Notes: a model not told the origin generated them from the letters alone. Counted from the stretch's first letter, positions 26,973 to 35,814 are shown. The stretch: DNA of 64,000 nucleotides from Pseudomonas sp. Root71 (GCF_001429045.1 NZ_LMHY01000012.1:93187-157186); one strand, 5' to 3'. Program-made: numbers and translations.

Positions 26973-27147
26973 GGGTTTTGTGTTCGTTAGCAAGTTGCGT
27001 GTCACCGGTCGGCGGAAAAACAAATAACCTTGCCTTGATCAGCTAGTCTCTGATGCGCAAACGCCCTCATGCGCGTATGATTCGCGACCCTTCGGCGATC
27101 CCTTCGCCCAAGTACCCAGTTTTCAGACCACACCGGGAGGTGCCCAG

Positions 27148-28368
27148 ATGAGTATCAAAGACCAGCAAGACGACCAGCCAATCGGCCCAGCAGGCGAAAA
27201 ACTGCAGAAAGTCCTCGCCCGTATCGGCGTCGGCTCGCGCCGTGACGTGGAAGCCTGGATCAGCCACGGCCGCATCAAGGTCAACGGCAAAGACGCCACC
27301 CTTGGCCAGCGCGTCGACATGCACGACGCTATCACCATCGATGGCAAGGTGATCAAGCGCGAAGAGGCCGCCGAGTCGGTGCGTCGCGTGATCATGTACA
27401 ACAAGCCCGACGGCGAGATCTGCACCCGTGTCGACCCGGAAGGCCGTCCGACCGTGTTCGACAAGATGCCGCGCCCTAAAGAGGGACGCTGGATCAACAT
27501 CGGTCGTCTGGACATCAACACCACCGGTTTGCTGATGTTCACCACCGACGGTGAACTGGCCAACCGCCTGATGCACCCTTCCTACGAAATGGACCGTGAA
27601 TACGCGGTACGTGTGCGTGGCGAAGTCGATGACGAAATGATCGAGCGCCTGAAGGCTGGTGTTGTCCTCGAAGACGGCCCGGCAAAGTTCACCGACATCA
27701 AGCAGGCGCCAGGCGGTGAAGGTTTCAACCACTGGTATCACTGCGTGGTGATGGAAGGTCGCAACCGCGAAGTTCGTCGCCTGTGGGAATCCCAGGGCCT
27801 GGTGGTCAGCCGTCTGAAGCGCGTGCGTTTCGGTCCGGTGTTCCTCAACTCCGACCTGCCGATGGGCCGCTGGCGCGAAATGAGCCAGTACGAAGTCGAC
27901 ATCCTGAGTGCCGAGGTTGGCCTGACGCCGGTCGCGATGCCGCAGATGAACGCCAAGAGCAAGGACAAGCTTGACCGGATGCAGCGCAAATCGTCGCGTC
28001 CAATGGCCAAGACCGAGCGCGTGCGTACCCTGCGTCCAGCCGCTGGGGCTCCTGCCGTTCCTGTTGCTCCACGGGCAAGCCGCGAGCCGCAGATCGAAGG
28101 CGAGCGTCCAGGGCGCACGCCGGCTGCCCGTCAGGACGGCGAACGCGGTCCGCGCACGCCACGTCCGGCCAATGGCCGTACCGAACGGGGCGAAGGTCGT
28201 GGTACGCCGGTAGCCGATCGCCCGGCCGACACCAAGCGCCCGGCCAAGCCAGCGCCGAAGCGTCCGGGGATCAAACTGGTCGACGGCGATACCCCATCGG
28301 GCAAGCGCCGTGGCGCACCGGCCGGTTCGGGCCAGCGTCCAGGCTTTGGTCGTCGCAAGCCTGAGTAA
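27148..28368 (+). CDS. rluB: 23S rRNA pseudouridine(2605) synthase RluB
   Basis: 406 residues: S4 RNA-binding domain (about 15-75, LQKVLARIGVGSRRDVEAWI), RsuA-type catalytic domain with GRLDINTTGLLMFTTDG holding the catalytic Asp, and EGRNREVRRLWESQG. A basic tail (about 270-406) rich in Arg, Pro and Lys is typical of pseudomonad RluB and likely contacts rRNA. A GGGAGG site precedes the ATG by several bases. A strong terminator follows. Confidence 0.94.
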   Translation: MSIKDQQDDQPIGPAGEKLQKVLARIGVGSRRDVEAWISHGRIKVNGKDATLGQRVDMHDAITIDGKVIKREEAAESVRRVIMYNKPDGEICTRVDPEGRPTVFDKMPRPKEGRWINIGRLDINTTGLLMFTTDGELANRLMHPSYEMDREYAVRVRGEVDDEMIERLKAGVVLEDGPAKFTDIKQAPGGEGFNHWYHCVVMEGRNREVRRLWESQGLVVSRLKRVRFGPVFLNSDLPMGRWREMSQYEVDILSAEVGLTPVAMPQMNAKSKDKLDRMQRKSSRPMAKTERVRTLRPAAGAPAVPVAPRASREPQIEGERPGRTPAARQDGERGPRTPRPANGRTERGEGRGTPVADRPADTKRPAKPAPKRPGIKLVDGDTPSGKRRGAPAGSGQRPGFGRRKPE

Positions 28369-28384
28369 TCGGTAAGCGCTTCAT

Positions 28385-28421
28385 AAAAAAACGCCAACCT
28401 TCGGGTTGGCGTTTTTTTTGG
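28385..28421 (+). terminator. Rho-independent terminator after rluB
   Basis: AAAAAACGCCAACC-TTCG-GGTTGGCGTTTTTTTT: 8-bp GC-rich stem, UUCG tetraloop and eight T residues, 16 bases after the rluB stop. Confidence 0.95.
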
Positions 28422-28453
28422 GTCAGGCTTCAGTGGTGAGGTGTTTTCAATGG

Positions 28454-28551
28454 CCTCTTTGCGGGCAAGCCTGCTCCCACAGGGGGGCGGAGTTGTTTGG
28501 TCGAAATGCGATCCATTGTGGGAGCGGGCTTGCCCGCGAAGGCGATAGCGG
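28454..28551. repeat. Pair of REP elements in outward (tail-to-tail) orientation
   Basis: Left copy ends GCAAGCCTGCTCCCACA (28481) and right copy starts TGTGGGAGCGGGCTTGCCCG (28517), the reverse arrangement of the other REPINs in the window. Confidence 0.8.
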
Positions 28552-28785
28552 CAACACCACACTCTCCCGAATGGAAACCCGATGTTACGGCTTGTAAAGA
28601 AATCCTGACAAAAATCACGGATTAGCCCCGTGGAATCGCCATTCCCCGAATGCCGTAAGAAAACGCTTACGCAACAGCGTCTTCCTTCCTCCTTCCAGCC
28701 CTCTGGCCCGCTTGTTTCACCGCTCCATGCAGGGTGTTATGCGCGCCATGCCTGTCGTGCAGGTGCATAACAAAAAGGAGGCGCA

Positions 28786-28923
28786 ATGAACGCCGTATTC
28801 CATCTCCATCTCTCTGCGAGGGGCGGTTTTCCTGCCTTTCCCGTCGATGATCCGCAAGGGTCTGACCCATTTTTTGCAGCCGCCCGAGCCTCTCGGGGCG
28901 GACACAGGCAATCCCGGCCATAG
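28786..28923 (+). CDS. Candidate small protein (45 residues)
   Basis: ATG preceded by AAGGAGG, the best Shine-Dalgarno in this region, at 4 bases spacing. The predicted product starts MNAVFHLHLSARGG and ends in an Arg-rich ARASRGGHRQSRP. It has no signal peptide or TM helix and matches nothing I know. It lies before the promoter of the permease, so it may be an independent small gene, a regulatory uORF on a longer transcript, or chance. Confidence 0.35.
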   Translation: MNAVFHLHLSARGGFPAFPVDDPQGSDPFFAAARASRGGHRQSRP

Positions 28924-28942
28924 ACACGCTTGTCCAGCGGGT

Positions 28943-28971
28943 CTGGCAGCAGGGGGTTACAGGTGTACAAT
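28943..28971 (+). promoter_or_regulatory. Sigma-70-like promoter for the AroP-like permease leader
   Basis: CTGGCA (28943-28948), 17-base spacer, TACAAT (28966-28971). The spacer is ideal and the -10 matches five of six consensus bases. Predicted transcript start near 28978 gives a leader of about 245 bases. Confidence 0.55.
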
Positions 28972-28993
28972 GCGCCGCGTTTTACCTGTGACC
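28955..28993. promoter_or_regulatory. Inverted repeat flanking the permease -10 box
   Basis: GGTTACAGGT (28955-28964) and ACCTGTGACC (28984-28993) form 10-bp arms with one mismatch around the -10. This is the position of a repressor site; it does not fit the TGTAAA-N6-TTTACA TyrR/PhhR consensus. Confidence 0.5.
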
Positions 28994-29099
28994 TCCTGCG
29001 CATCTGCGCAAACCTCAAGGCTATCCGCCTTGTTCACTCCGTCGCGTCACGAGCGTGTCGGGTTCGATTTCGTCACAGATAAAAACAAACAGGTGACGC

Positions 29100-29162
29100 A
29101 TGACCGTTGTAATTACGCTGAACTCCTGGTGCCTGCGCTGGGGTTTGATCGGTGCCGCTTAA
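29100..29162 (+). CDS. Candidate leader peptide with two Trp codons
   Basis: ATG with an AGGTGA site encodes 20 residues, MTVVITLNSWCLRWGLIGAA, ending 60 bases before the permease start. Trp at positions 10 and 14 in front of an aromatic amino-acid permease suggests translation-coupled control by tryptophan. I do not see a classical terminator hairpin with a U-tract after it, so the mechanism, if real, may differ from trp-type attenuation. Confidence 0.45.
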   Translation: MTVVITLNSWCLRWGLIGAA

Positions 29163-29222
29163 CGCCTTTCTTGAGCAGCAACGTCTACTGAACATCATCA
29201 AACCTTGCGTGAGACCCTTTTC

Positions 29223-30635
29223 ATGAGTGGACAAAACCCGCAATCAGGCGAGCTGAAACGCGGCCTGAAAAATCGCCACATTCAATTGATCGCCCTCGGT
29301 GGCGCGATCGGTACCGGCTTGTTCCTCGGTTCGGCCGGGGTACTGAAATCCGCCGGTCCGTCGATGATCCTCGGCTACGCCATCTGCGGCTTCATCGCCT
29401 TCATGATCATGCGCCAACTGGGTGAAATGATCGTCGAGGACCCGGTGGCCGGTTCCTTCAGCCACTTCGCGCACAAGTACTGGGGCGGCTTTGCCGGCTT
29501 CCTGTCGGGCTGGAACTGCTGGATCCTGTACATTCTGGTGGGCATGTCGGAGCTGACCGCGGTCGGCAAATACATCCACTACTGGGCACCGGACATCCCG
29601 ACCTGGGCCTCCGCAGCTGCCTTCTTCGTGCTGATCAACGCCATCAACCTGGCCAACGTCAAAGTGTTCGGCGAGGCTGAGTTCTGGTTCGCGATCATCA
29701 AGGTCGTGGCGATCGTCGGCATGATTGCCCTGGGCAGCTACCTGCTGGTCAGCGGTAATGGCGGCCCGCAAGCATCGGTCAGCAACCTGTGGTCCCACGG
29801 TGGCTTCTTCCCGAACGGCGTCAGCGGTCTGGTGATGGCCATGGCGTTCATCATGTTTTCCTTCGGTGGTCTGGAAATGCTCGGTTTCACCGCTGCCGAA
29901 GCCGACAAGCCGAAAACCGTGATCCCGAAAGCCATCAACCAGGTGATCTACCGGATCCTGATTTTCTACATCGGTGCCCTGGTGATCCTGCTGTCGTTGA
30001 CGCCGTGGGACAGCTTGCTGACCACCCTGAACGCCTCCGGTGATTCCTATAGCGGCAGCCCGTTCGTGCAAGTGTTTTCGATGCTGGGCAGCAACACCGC
30101 CGCGCACATCCTCAACTTCGTGGTCCTGACCGCGGCGTTGTCGGTGTACAACAGCGGCACCTACTGCAACAGCCGCATGCTGCTGGGCATGGCCGAGCAG
30201 GGCGACGCGCCGAAGGGCCTGGCGAAGATCGACAAGCGCGGCGTGCCAGTGCGTTCGATCCTGGCTTCGGCCGCCGTGACCCTGATCGCGGTACTGCTGA
30301 ACTACCTGATCCCGCAGAACGCGCTGGAACTGCTGATGTCGTTGGTGGTTGCTACCTTGGTGATCAACTGGGCGATGATCAGCTACTCGCACTTCAAGTT
30401 CCGCCAGCACATGAACAAGACCAAACAGACGCCGCTGTTCAAGGCTCTGTGGTACCCGTACGGCAACTACATCTGCCTGGCGTTCGTAGTGTTCGTCCTT
30501 GGCGTGATGCTGTTGATTCCGGGGATCCAGACATCGGTGTATGCGATTCCGGTGTGGCTGGTGTTCATGTGGGTCTGCTACGGCATCAAGAACAAGCGCA
30601 GTGCTCAGCGTGCCTTGCAGGCCGTAGTGGAGTAA
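29223..30635 (+). CDS. AroP-like amino-acid permease (APC family)
   Basis: 470 residues, twelve hydrophobic helices, with the APC opening ALGGAIGTGLFLGSAGVL and long segments closely resembling E. coli AroP/PheP as I recall them (MFSFGGLEMLGFTAAEADKP, NQVIYRILIFYIGAL, VVLTAALSVYNSGTYCNSRM). An aromatic amino-acid/H+ symporter is the best guess; proline- or GABA-type permeases of the same family are alternatives. ATG 29223 is used; the in-frame TTG-type start at 29205 adds six residues. The unusual leader upstream and terminator downstream mark a single-gene unit. Confidence 0.88.
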   Translation: MSGQNPQSGELKRGLKNRHIQLIALGGAIGTGLFLGSAGVLKSAGPSMILGYAICGFIAFMIMRQLGEMIVEDPVAGSFSHFAHKYWGGFAGFLSGWNCWILYILVGMSELTAVGKYIHYWAPDIPTWASAAAFFVLINAINLANVKVFGEAEFWFAIIKVVAIVGMIALGSYLLVSGNGGPQASVSNLWSHGGFFPNGVSGLVMAMAFIMFSFGGLEMLGFTAAEADKPKTVIPKAINQVIYRILIFYIGALVILLSLTPWDSLLTTLNASGDSYSGSPFVQVFSMLGSNTAAHILNFVVLTAALSVYNSGTYCNSRMLLGMAEQGDAPKGLAKIDKRGVPVRSILASAAVTLIAVLLNYLIPQNALELLMSLVVATLVINWAMISYSHFKFRQHMNKTKQTPLFKALWYPYGNYICLAFVVFVLGVMLLIPGIQTSVYAIPVWLVFMWVCYGIKNKRSAQRALQAVVE

Positions 30636-30645
30636 CTCCGCGCAG

Positions 30646-30683
30646 AAACAACAAACCCGGCCAAGTGCCGGGTTTGTTGTTTT
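30646..30683 (+). terminator. Rho-independent terminator after the permease
   Basis: AAACAACAAACCCGGC pairs with GCCGGGTTTGTTGTTT around a 5-base loop, 10 bases after the stop, with flanking A and T tracts that allow bidirectional function. Confidence 0.93.
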
Positions 30684-30704
30684 CAAGGTTAATACAAAAC
30701 CCTT

Positions 30705-30808
30705 TGTGGGAGCGGGCTTGCTCGCGAAAGCGGTTTAACCGTCAGCATTCAAGTCGACTGACACTCCGCATTTGTCGGAGCGCCGCCCGGAGCAAGCCCG
30801 CTCCCACA
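30705..30808. repeat. REPIN
   Basis: TGTGGGAGCGGGCTTGCTCG at the left and GAGCAAGCCCGCTCCCACA at the right; the right copy has the GCGCCGCCCG variant flank seen in reverse in the 7320-7423 element. Confidence 0.87.
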
Positions 30809-30875
30809 TTGGTTCTGCTGCGTTCCTGACACTCATTCGCGGTATCCTGCACGTTCTGAATACGGACGCTTTTCC

Positions 30876-31289
30876 ATGCTGGTGATTTCCAACAACGTGC
30901 AGCTGCCGGATGCCGAGATCGAGTTGACGGCCATTCGCGCCCAGGGCGCCGGTGGGCAGAATGTCAACAAGGTCTCAAGTGCCGTGCACCTGCGCTTCGA
31001 CATACCTGCGTCGTCCTTGCCCGAGTTCTACAAGGAACGGCTGCTGGCGCTGCGCGACAGCCGCATCACCAGCGACGGTGTGTTGATCATCAAGGCCCAG
31101 CAGTACCGGACGCAGGAGCAGAACCGCGCCGATGCGCTGTTGCGGCTGACCGAGTTGATCCAGAGTGCCACCAAGGTCGAGAAAAAGCGTCGCCCGACCA
31201 AGCCGACCCTCGGCTCGAAGACCCGCCGACTCGAGTCAAAGTCCAAGCGTGGCAACATCAAGGCCGGACGTGGCAAGGTCGATTTCTAG
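30876..31289 (+). CDS. arfB: ArfB (YaeJ) alternative ribosome-rescue peptidyl-tRNA hydrolase
   Basis: 137 residues: release-factor-like catalytic domain with GGQ (26-28) in [17 protein letters not shown], and a basic C-terminal tail (about 105-137) with [16 protein letters not shown] that inserts into the empty mRNA channel of stalled ribosomes. There is no stop-codon recognition domain. Length is normal for ArfB. Its last 4 bases overlap the convergent MFS gene stop. Confidence 0.95.
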   Translation: MLVISNNVQLPDAEIELTAIRAQGAGGQNVNKVSSAVHLRFDIPASSLPEFYKERLLALRDSRITSDGVLIIKAQQYRTQEQNRADALLRLTELIQSATKVEKKRRPTKPTLGSKTRRLESKSKRGNIKAGRGKVDF

Positions 31290-32485
31290 CGGGCGTCCCG
31301 CGCTTCGCGTTGCTTCGGTGCCTGTCGGTACAGGTAAAGGCTCAGCAGCAAACCGCTGAGTGCAGCGAGCGCGGCGAACAGGAAGATCGATGCAAAACCA
31401 AATCCTGCCGCAATCGCACCGGCGAGCGGTCCGGTGATCCCCAGCGACAAGTCGATGAACAGCGAATAGGCGCCGACGGCTGCGCCTCGGCTGGATGCGG
31501 GGACAAGGTTGACCGCCTCCACGCCCAGTGCCGGAAATACCAGGGAAAAGCCGAAGCCGCTTAGCGCCGCGCCCGCCAGAGCCCAATGGGCATCCGGTGC
31601 CAACCACAGCAACAGCAATCCCAGGGTTTCCACTGACAGGCAGGCAATGGCCACGCGAAAGCCGCCGAGGCGGTTGATCAGGTTGCCGAACAGCAGGCGC
31701 GCGCCGATGAAGCTGGCGCCGAACAGGCTCAGGCACAGCACCGCGTTGTCCCAGTGTTGAGTGGCGTAATACAGGGTGATGAAGGTGGCGATTGTGCCAA
31801 AACCGATGGAGCCCAGGGCCAGGCCGCAGCCGTGGGGGAAAACCCGCCCGAGTACGTGCATGAACGGCAGGCGCTCACCGGCAACGATCGGCGCGGCTGT
31901 TTTCGGCCAGGCCAGCAGCAGACCGAGCACGGCCAGCAAAACAATGCTCACCCCCATGCTCCACAAACCCAGTTGATGGACGAGCAATACGCCCAGGGGC
32001 GCGCCGACAGCCAGTGCTCCATAGCTGGCGATACCGTTCCAGGAGATGACCTTGGCCGTGTTCGCCGCGCCGACCCGGCCGATGCCCCAGCCAATCGAGC
32101 CCGAGCCCACCAGGCTTTCGGCACTGCCGAGTACCAGGCGGCCGATCAACAGGCAGATCAGGCTCAAGGTCGGCAGGCTCTGGGTCCAGGCCGAGAGCAA
32201 CATGAACACCCCGCTCAAGCCGCAACCGGCCAGGCCATACATCACAGCCAGCTTGCTGCCCTTGTTGTCGATGATCTTCCCGGCATAGGGGCGGCTGAGC
32301 AGGGTGGCCAGGTATTGCACGCTGATCACCAGCCCCGCGATCACCGCGCCGAAGCCCAGGTCGCTGTGGACGTAACCGGGCAATACGGCCAGGGGGATGC
32401 CGATGTTCAGGTAGCCGATGAAGGTGAAAAGGACGATGGAGACAACTTGCAGCGTGACCGCCAGGGGGCGCTGGTTTTCGGGCAT
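31286..32485 (-). CDS. MFS transporter (YhhS-like)
   Basis: 399 residues, twelve hydrophobic helices with the MFS loop motif [15 protein letters not shown] between helices 2 and 3 and [17 protein letters not shown] in helix 4. It resembles the YhhS/YfcJ subgroup of predicted drug or arabinose-type exporters; substrate unknown. ATG 32485 (MPENQRPL) is chosen over ATG 32548, whose added residues do not look like a family N-terminus; neither has a clear ribosome site. Confidence 0.87.
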   Translation of the reverse strand: MPENQRPLAVTLQVVSIVLFTFIGYLNIGIPLAVLPGYVHSDLGFGAVIAGLVISVQYLATLLSRPYAGKIIDNKGSKLAVMYGLAGCGLSGVFMLLSAWTQSLPTLSLICLLIGRLVLGSAESLVGSGSIGWGIGRVGAANTAKVISWNGIASYGALAVGAPLGVLLVHQLGLWSMGVSIVLLAVLGLLLAWPKTAAPIVAGERLPFMHVLGRVFPHGCGLALGSIGFGTIATFITLYYATQHWDNAVLCLSLFGASFIGARLLFGNLINRLGGFRVAIACLSVETLGLLLLWLAPDAHWALAGAALSGFGFSLVFPALGVEAVNLVPASSRGAAVGAYSLFIDLSLGITGPLAGAIAAGFGFASIFLFAALAALSGLLLSLYLYRQAPKQREARDAR

Positions 32486-32584
32486 GGGTAAAGGTCCACG
32501 GTAAAGCAGGATAGATAGGCTGCTTATGATAGCGGTGTGGACGGTCACAGGTCGTGAAAAAGTAAAACTATTTGCCGGGCGGCG

Positions 32585-32782
32585 TCATTCAGGTTTGGCG
32601 GGAGCGACCAATTGCGTGGTGACCAGGGCGGCCAGCGCATTTTCCTGGGTGCCGAAGCGGGCGAGCAAGGTGGCTTGTTTCTCGGGGGAGAGGCGGTTCC
32701 AGATCTCGATCATTTTCTCGGCGGTGCCGATCAGGACGCTGGCCTGCGCTTCACTGAATTCATCGGTCATGGTCAGGCTCAT
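32585..32782 (-). CDS. Small conserved-looking hypothetical protein
   Basis: 65 residues (61 if ATG 32770 is used), containing EMIEIWNRLSPEKQATLLARFG-like helical segments (landmark: WNRLSPEKQATLLARFG). It is soluble, helical and acidic at the N-terminus, with no known domain. No strong Shine-Dalgarno is seen before either ATG, and a 13-bp hairpin sits 9 bases upstream of 32782. Coding composition matches neighbouring genes. Function unknown. Confidence 0.6.
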   Translation of the reverse strand: MSLTMTDEFSEAQASVLIGTAEKMIEIWNRLSPEKQATLLARFGTQENALAALVTTQLVAPAKPE

Positions 32783-32790
32783 TTCAGGCA

Positions 32791-32822
32791 GTGTGGAAAG
32801 CGCATGGTAGCGCTTTCCACAC
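32791..32822. repeat. Perfect 13-bp hairpin between two tiny genes
   Basis: GTGTGGAAAGCGC-ATGGTA-GCGCTTTCCACAC. It lies 20 bases after the 43-codon gene and just before the 65-codon gene, with no U-tract. It could be a processing or translation-control structure rather than a terminator. Confidence 0.6.
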
Positions 32823-32841
32823 GGTCTGTGCGGCGGGTGTT

Positions 32842-32973
32842 TCAGTCTTCTCTGTCAGCCTGGCGGCTGTCAGTGGCTTCTTTCGGCTCGGGCTGTTGGG
32901 CTCCGGCTTGCTGCGTGGTCGTCTGCTCAGGTTCGTGCAGGCTTGGGAAGGGGAGATTAGGAATCTCGTGCAT
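32842..32973 (-). CDS. Candidate small protein (43 residues)
   Basis: ATG 32973 is preceded by GAGGAG at 7 bases. The product begins MHEIPNLPFPSLHEPEQ and continues with a Gln/Thr/Glu-rich hydrophilic tail ending DSRQADRED; no hydrophobic segment. It probably is an intrinsically disordered small protein. No domain is recognised; the good ribosome site and clean stop support it. Confidence 0.5.
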   Translation of the reverse strand: MHEIPNLPFPSLHEPEQTTTQQAGAQQPEPKEATDSRQADRED

Positions 32974-33135
32974 GGTTGCGCTCCTCGCTAAGTCTGTTGA
33001 TAGATCTGGTAGATCCGCGCTTTTTAAAAAGCTTGGGCAGGATACAGCACTGAAAATGACAAACGGACTTTTATATCCATTTGTTTCGACGGATGGGATT
33101 GTCTAGACATGACTGGAGGAGCGACACAAAACAAA

Positions 33136-33225
33136 TGTGGGAGCGAGCTTGCTCGCGATAGCGGAGTGTCATTCAACGGTGATGTTGACTGATAGACCGC
33201 TATCGCGAGCAAGCTCGCTCCCACA
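33136..33225. repeat. REPIN
   Basis: TGTGGGAGCGAGCTTGCTCG and its inverted copy, with inner arms GCGATAGCGG / CCGCTATCGC. It lies just downstream of phhC and could end that operon's transcript. Confidence 0.88.
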
Positions 33226-33247
33226 GGGGGCTTGCAGTGTCTGATGG

Positions 33248-34441
33248 TTACTTGCAGACGCTGGCAATCGCCTCGGCCAGCAGATCCAGGCGCGTGGCAT
33301 CAATCCCCGCCACGTTGGCCCGGCCCGAACTGACCATGTACACGCTGTGATGATCCCGCAGGTTCTTCACTTGCTCAGGCGACAGGCCGGTGTAGGAGAA
33401 CATCCCGTGTTGCATGCCAATGTGCGCAAAACGCTCGCGCAAACCGTGAGGCTCCAGTGCTTCCACCAGACCGCTGCGCAGTTGGGCGATACGCAGGCGC
33501 ATGGCTTCCACTTCGTCAGCCCAGAGGTTTTTCAACTCTGTGTCACCGAGGATGGTCGCGACCACGGCAGCGCCGTGATCCGGCGGCGTCGACCACAGGT
33601 TGCGGGCGATGTTGGCCAGCTGGCTGCGGATGTCGGTGAGCTTGTCGGCGGTTTTCGCGCAGACAATCAGCGCGCCGGTACGGTCGCGGTACAGGCCGAA
33701 GTTCTTCGAGCACGAACTGGTGATCAACAGTTCCGGCAACTCGGCGGCGAACAACCGGGTCGACCAGGCATCCTGTTCCAGCCCGTCGCCGAATCCTTGA
33801 TACGCGAAGTCGATCAGTGGCAGCAGTTCGCGCTTGCGTACGACCTCCAGCACCCGCTGCCAGTCATCCCGGGACAGGTCGAAACCGGTCGGATTGTGGC
33901 AGCAGGCGTGCAGCAACACCACGTCACCCTTGGGCGCTTCATTGAGCGCCGCCAGCATGCCGTCGACATCGAGACGGTTGTCACTGCCCACGTACGGGTA
34001 GTGGCTGACCTTGACCTTGGCTGCCGCGAAAATCGTTTCGTGGATCGGCCAGGTCGGGTTGCTCAACCATACGCCGCGCCCCGGCAGGCATTGGGCGATG
34101 AAGTCCGCGCTCAGGCGCAAAGCCCCGGTGCCGCCCGGCGTCTGGGTGGCGCCGGCGCGTTGTGCGCTGATCAGTTTCGAGTCGGCACCCAGCACCAGCT
34201 CATTGATCGCTTTGCCGAACGCCGGTTCGCCGTGACCACCGATGTAGGTCTTGGTGGACTGGCGATCCACCAGGCGCTGCTCGGCCAGCTTCACCGACTG
34301 GAGAATCGGCGTCAGGCCCTGGGCGTCCTTGTAGACCCCCACGCCCAGATCGAACTTGCGCGGATTCGGGTCCTGCGCATAGGCCTCCATCAGGCCCAGG
34401 ATCGGGTCGCCAGGCACTCGACCGATGGCGTCGAAATGCAT
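33248..34441 (-). CDS. phhC: Aromatic amino-acid aminotransferase PhhC
   Basis: 397 residues, class I PLP aminotransferase of the AspC/TyrB type: starts [17 protein letters not shown], has NPTGFD, the PLP lysine Lys246 in SSCSKNFGLYRDR, and a C-terminal Arg for carboxylate binding. Known role in Pseudomonas: tyrosine/phenylalanine transamination, last gene of phhABC. Its ATG overlaps the phhB stop (TAATG), so translation is coupled. Confidence 0.93.
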   Translation of the reverse strand: MHFDAIGRVPGDPILGLMEAYAQDPNPRKFDLGVGVYKDAQGLTPILQSVKLAEQRLVDRQSTKTYIGGHGEPAFGKAINELVLGADSKLISAQRAGATQTPGGTGALRLSADFIAQCLPGRGVWLSNPTWPIHETIFAAAKVKVSHYPYVGSDNRLDVDGMLAALNEAPKGDVVLLHACCHNPTGFDLSRDDWQRVLEVVRKRELLPLIDFAYQGFGDGLEQDAWSTRLFAAELPELLITSSCSKNFGLYRDRTGALIVCAKTADKLTDIRSQLANIARNLWSTPPDHGAAVVATILGDTELKNLWADEVEAMRLRIAQLRSGLVEALEPHGLRERFAHIGMQHGMFSYTGLSPEQVKNLRDHHSVYMVSSGRANVAGIDATRLDLLAEAIASVCK

Positions 34442-34797
34442 TACTTGCGCCCCTCGGCATTCTTCGCCACTTCGTCAGTGCGCGCGGCCATGATGAAGTC
34501 GTTGCGGTGCAGGCCCTTGATCGAGTGGCTCCACCAGGTCACGGTCACTTTGCCCCACTCGGTCAGCAGGCCTGGGTGGTGGCCTTCGGCCTCGGAGATT
34601 TCACCGACGGCGTTGGTGAACGCCAGGGCGTGCTTGAAGTTCTTGAACAGGAAGACCTTTTCCAGCTGCATGATGCTGTCGCGTACTTCGATGTTCCAGT
34701 CCGGGATCTGCTTGATCAGGATCGGCAATTCTTCGTCGCTGACTTGTGGGGCGTCGGCGCGGCAGGCTTCGCAATGGGCTTGAGTTAATGCGGTCAT
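34441..34797 (-). CDS. phhB: Pterin-4a-carbinolamine dehydratase PhhB
   Basis: 118 residues with the PCD fold signatures [33 protein letters not shown] (active-site His-His) and [17 protein letters not shown]. It recycles the tetrahydropterin cofactor of PhhA and is reported to aid phhA expression in P. aeruginosa. AGGA site upstream. It lies 104 bases after phhA and overlaps phhC. Confidence 0.95.
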   Translation of the reverse strand: MTALTQAHCEACRADAPQVSDEELPILIKQIPDWNIEVRDSIMQLEKVFLFKNFKHALAFTNAVGEISEAEGHHPGLLTEWGKVTVTWWSHSIKGLHRNDFIMAARTDEVAKNAEGRK

Positions 34798-34901
34798 GAT
34801 GTGTTCCTGAAATCGAATGTTGGAAAATCGGCCCTCAGTGCTACCACGCTAATCCAAAGCGATGGTTTCTGACAGGCTCACTTGATTTTAAAAGCGGCGG
34901 A

Positions 34902-35693
34902 TCACGCGGCTTTTGGTTTTGGCGGAAATTTCGGTGCGTGCAGACCCATCTGCATCGCTTGCTTGACCATGCCCATGATGTCTTCATGAGCGAGGTCGAA
35001 CAGACGCTTGAGATTTGGCAATGCGAAGTACACTGGCTGCAGGATGTCGATGCGGTAGGGCGTGCGCATGCATTCCAGCGGATCGAACGCCTGATGCTCA
35101 GGCTCGTCCGACAGGCAATACACGGTCTCTTTCGGAGAAGACAGAATGCCGCCGCCGTAGATGCGCTGGCCTTGCGGGGTGTCGACCAGACCGAACTCGA
35201 TGGTCATCCAGTACAGGCGCGCCAGGTACACGCGTTCTTCCTTGGTCGCCTCGAGGCCGAGCTTGCCGTAGGTGTGGGTGAATTCAGCGAACCACGGGTT
35301 GGTCAGCAGCGGGCAGTGACCGAAGATCTCGTGGAAAATGTCCGGCTCTTGCAGGTAGTCCAGTTCTTCGCGGGTGCGAATAAAGGTCGCCACTGGAAAC
35401 TGCTTGCTGGCCAGCAATTCGAAAAAGGTCTGGAAGGGAATCAGTGCGGGAACCCGGGCAACCTGCCAGCCGGTGGTTTCACCGAGGACCTTGTTGATTT
35501 CGCCGAGTTGAGGAATGCGGTCGTGGGGCAGTCCGAGTTTTTCGATACCGTCCAGGTACTCCTGGCACGCACGCCCTTCGATCACTTTCAGTTGACGGGT
35601 GATCAGCGTGTTCCACACCGCGTGTTCTTCGGCGGGGTAGTCGATAAAACCTTGCGCATCGGGCTCGCGAGCCACGTATTGCGTCTGCTTCAT
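34902..35693 (-). CDS. phhA: Phenylalanine-4-hydroxylase PhhA
   Basis: 263 residues, the compact catalytic-core form of bacterial aromatic amino-acid hydroxylases. Iron ligands His121 and His126 (HEIFGHCPLL) and Glu166 (MTIEFGLV) are present, with Pro-Glu-rich pterin loop ELDYLQEPDIF. It converts phenylalanine to tyrosine using tetrahydropterin and O2. AGGAG site. Head of phhABC; divergent from phhR, with a PhhR-type box 122-139 bases upstream. Confidence 0.96.
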   Translation of the reverse strand: MKQTQYVAREPDAQGFIDYPAEEHAVWNTLITRQLKVIEGRACQEYLDGIEKLGLPHDRIPQLGEINKVLGETTGWQVARVPALIPFQTFFELLASKQFPVATFIRTREELDYLQEPDIFHEIFGHCPLLTNPWFAEFTHTYGKLGLEATKEERVYLARLYWMTIEFGLVDTPQGQRIYGGGILSSPKETVYCLSDEPEHQAFDPLECMRTPYRIDILQPVYFALPNLKRLFDLAHEDIMGMVKQAMQMGLHAPKFPPKPKAA

Positions 35694-35814
35694 GCTGCTC
35701 TCCTGCTAGGGGATTTCGTTCTTGTTATGTACTGCTATGGACCTAGAAATACCCCAAGGATTGCATTGTTGCAGCAGGTGAGCAGCGACACGCGTAGGAA
35801 AAAACCGTAAATTT

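Larger units (their letters stand above)
28552..29222 (+). other. Long leader/intergenic region upstream of the AroP-like permease
   Basis: About 670 bases without a conventional gene. It contains a 45-codon ORF with a perfect Shine-Dalgarno (28786), a sigma-70-like promoter (28943-28971) embedded in an inverted repeat (28955-28993) and a 20-residue leader ORF with two Trp codons (29100). The rest shows nothing I recognise. Confidence 0.6.

Noticed and set aside
29103..29222. Classical trp-type attenuator after the leader peptide
   Set aside because: I could not find a GC-rich stem followed by a U-tract before the permease start, so only translational or Rho-linked control remains plausible.
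19080..33225. Repeated 20-30-base palindromes as a possible CRISPR array
   Set aside because: The copies are dispersed, in inverted pairs and differ in spacing; they are REP/REPIN elements and no cas genes are present.
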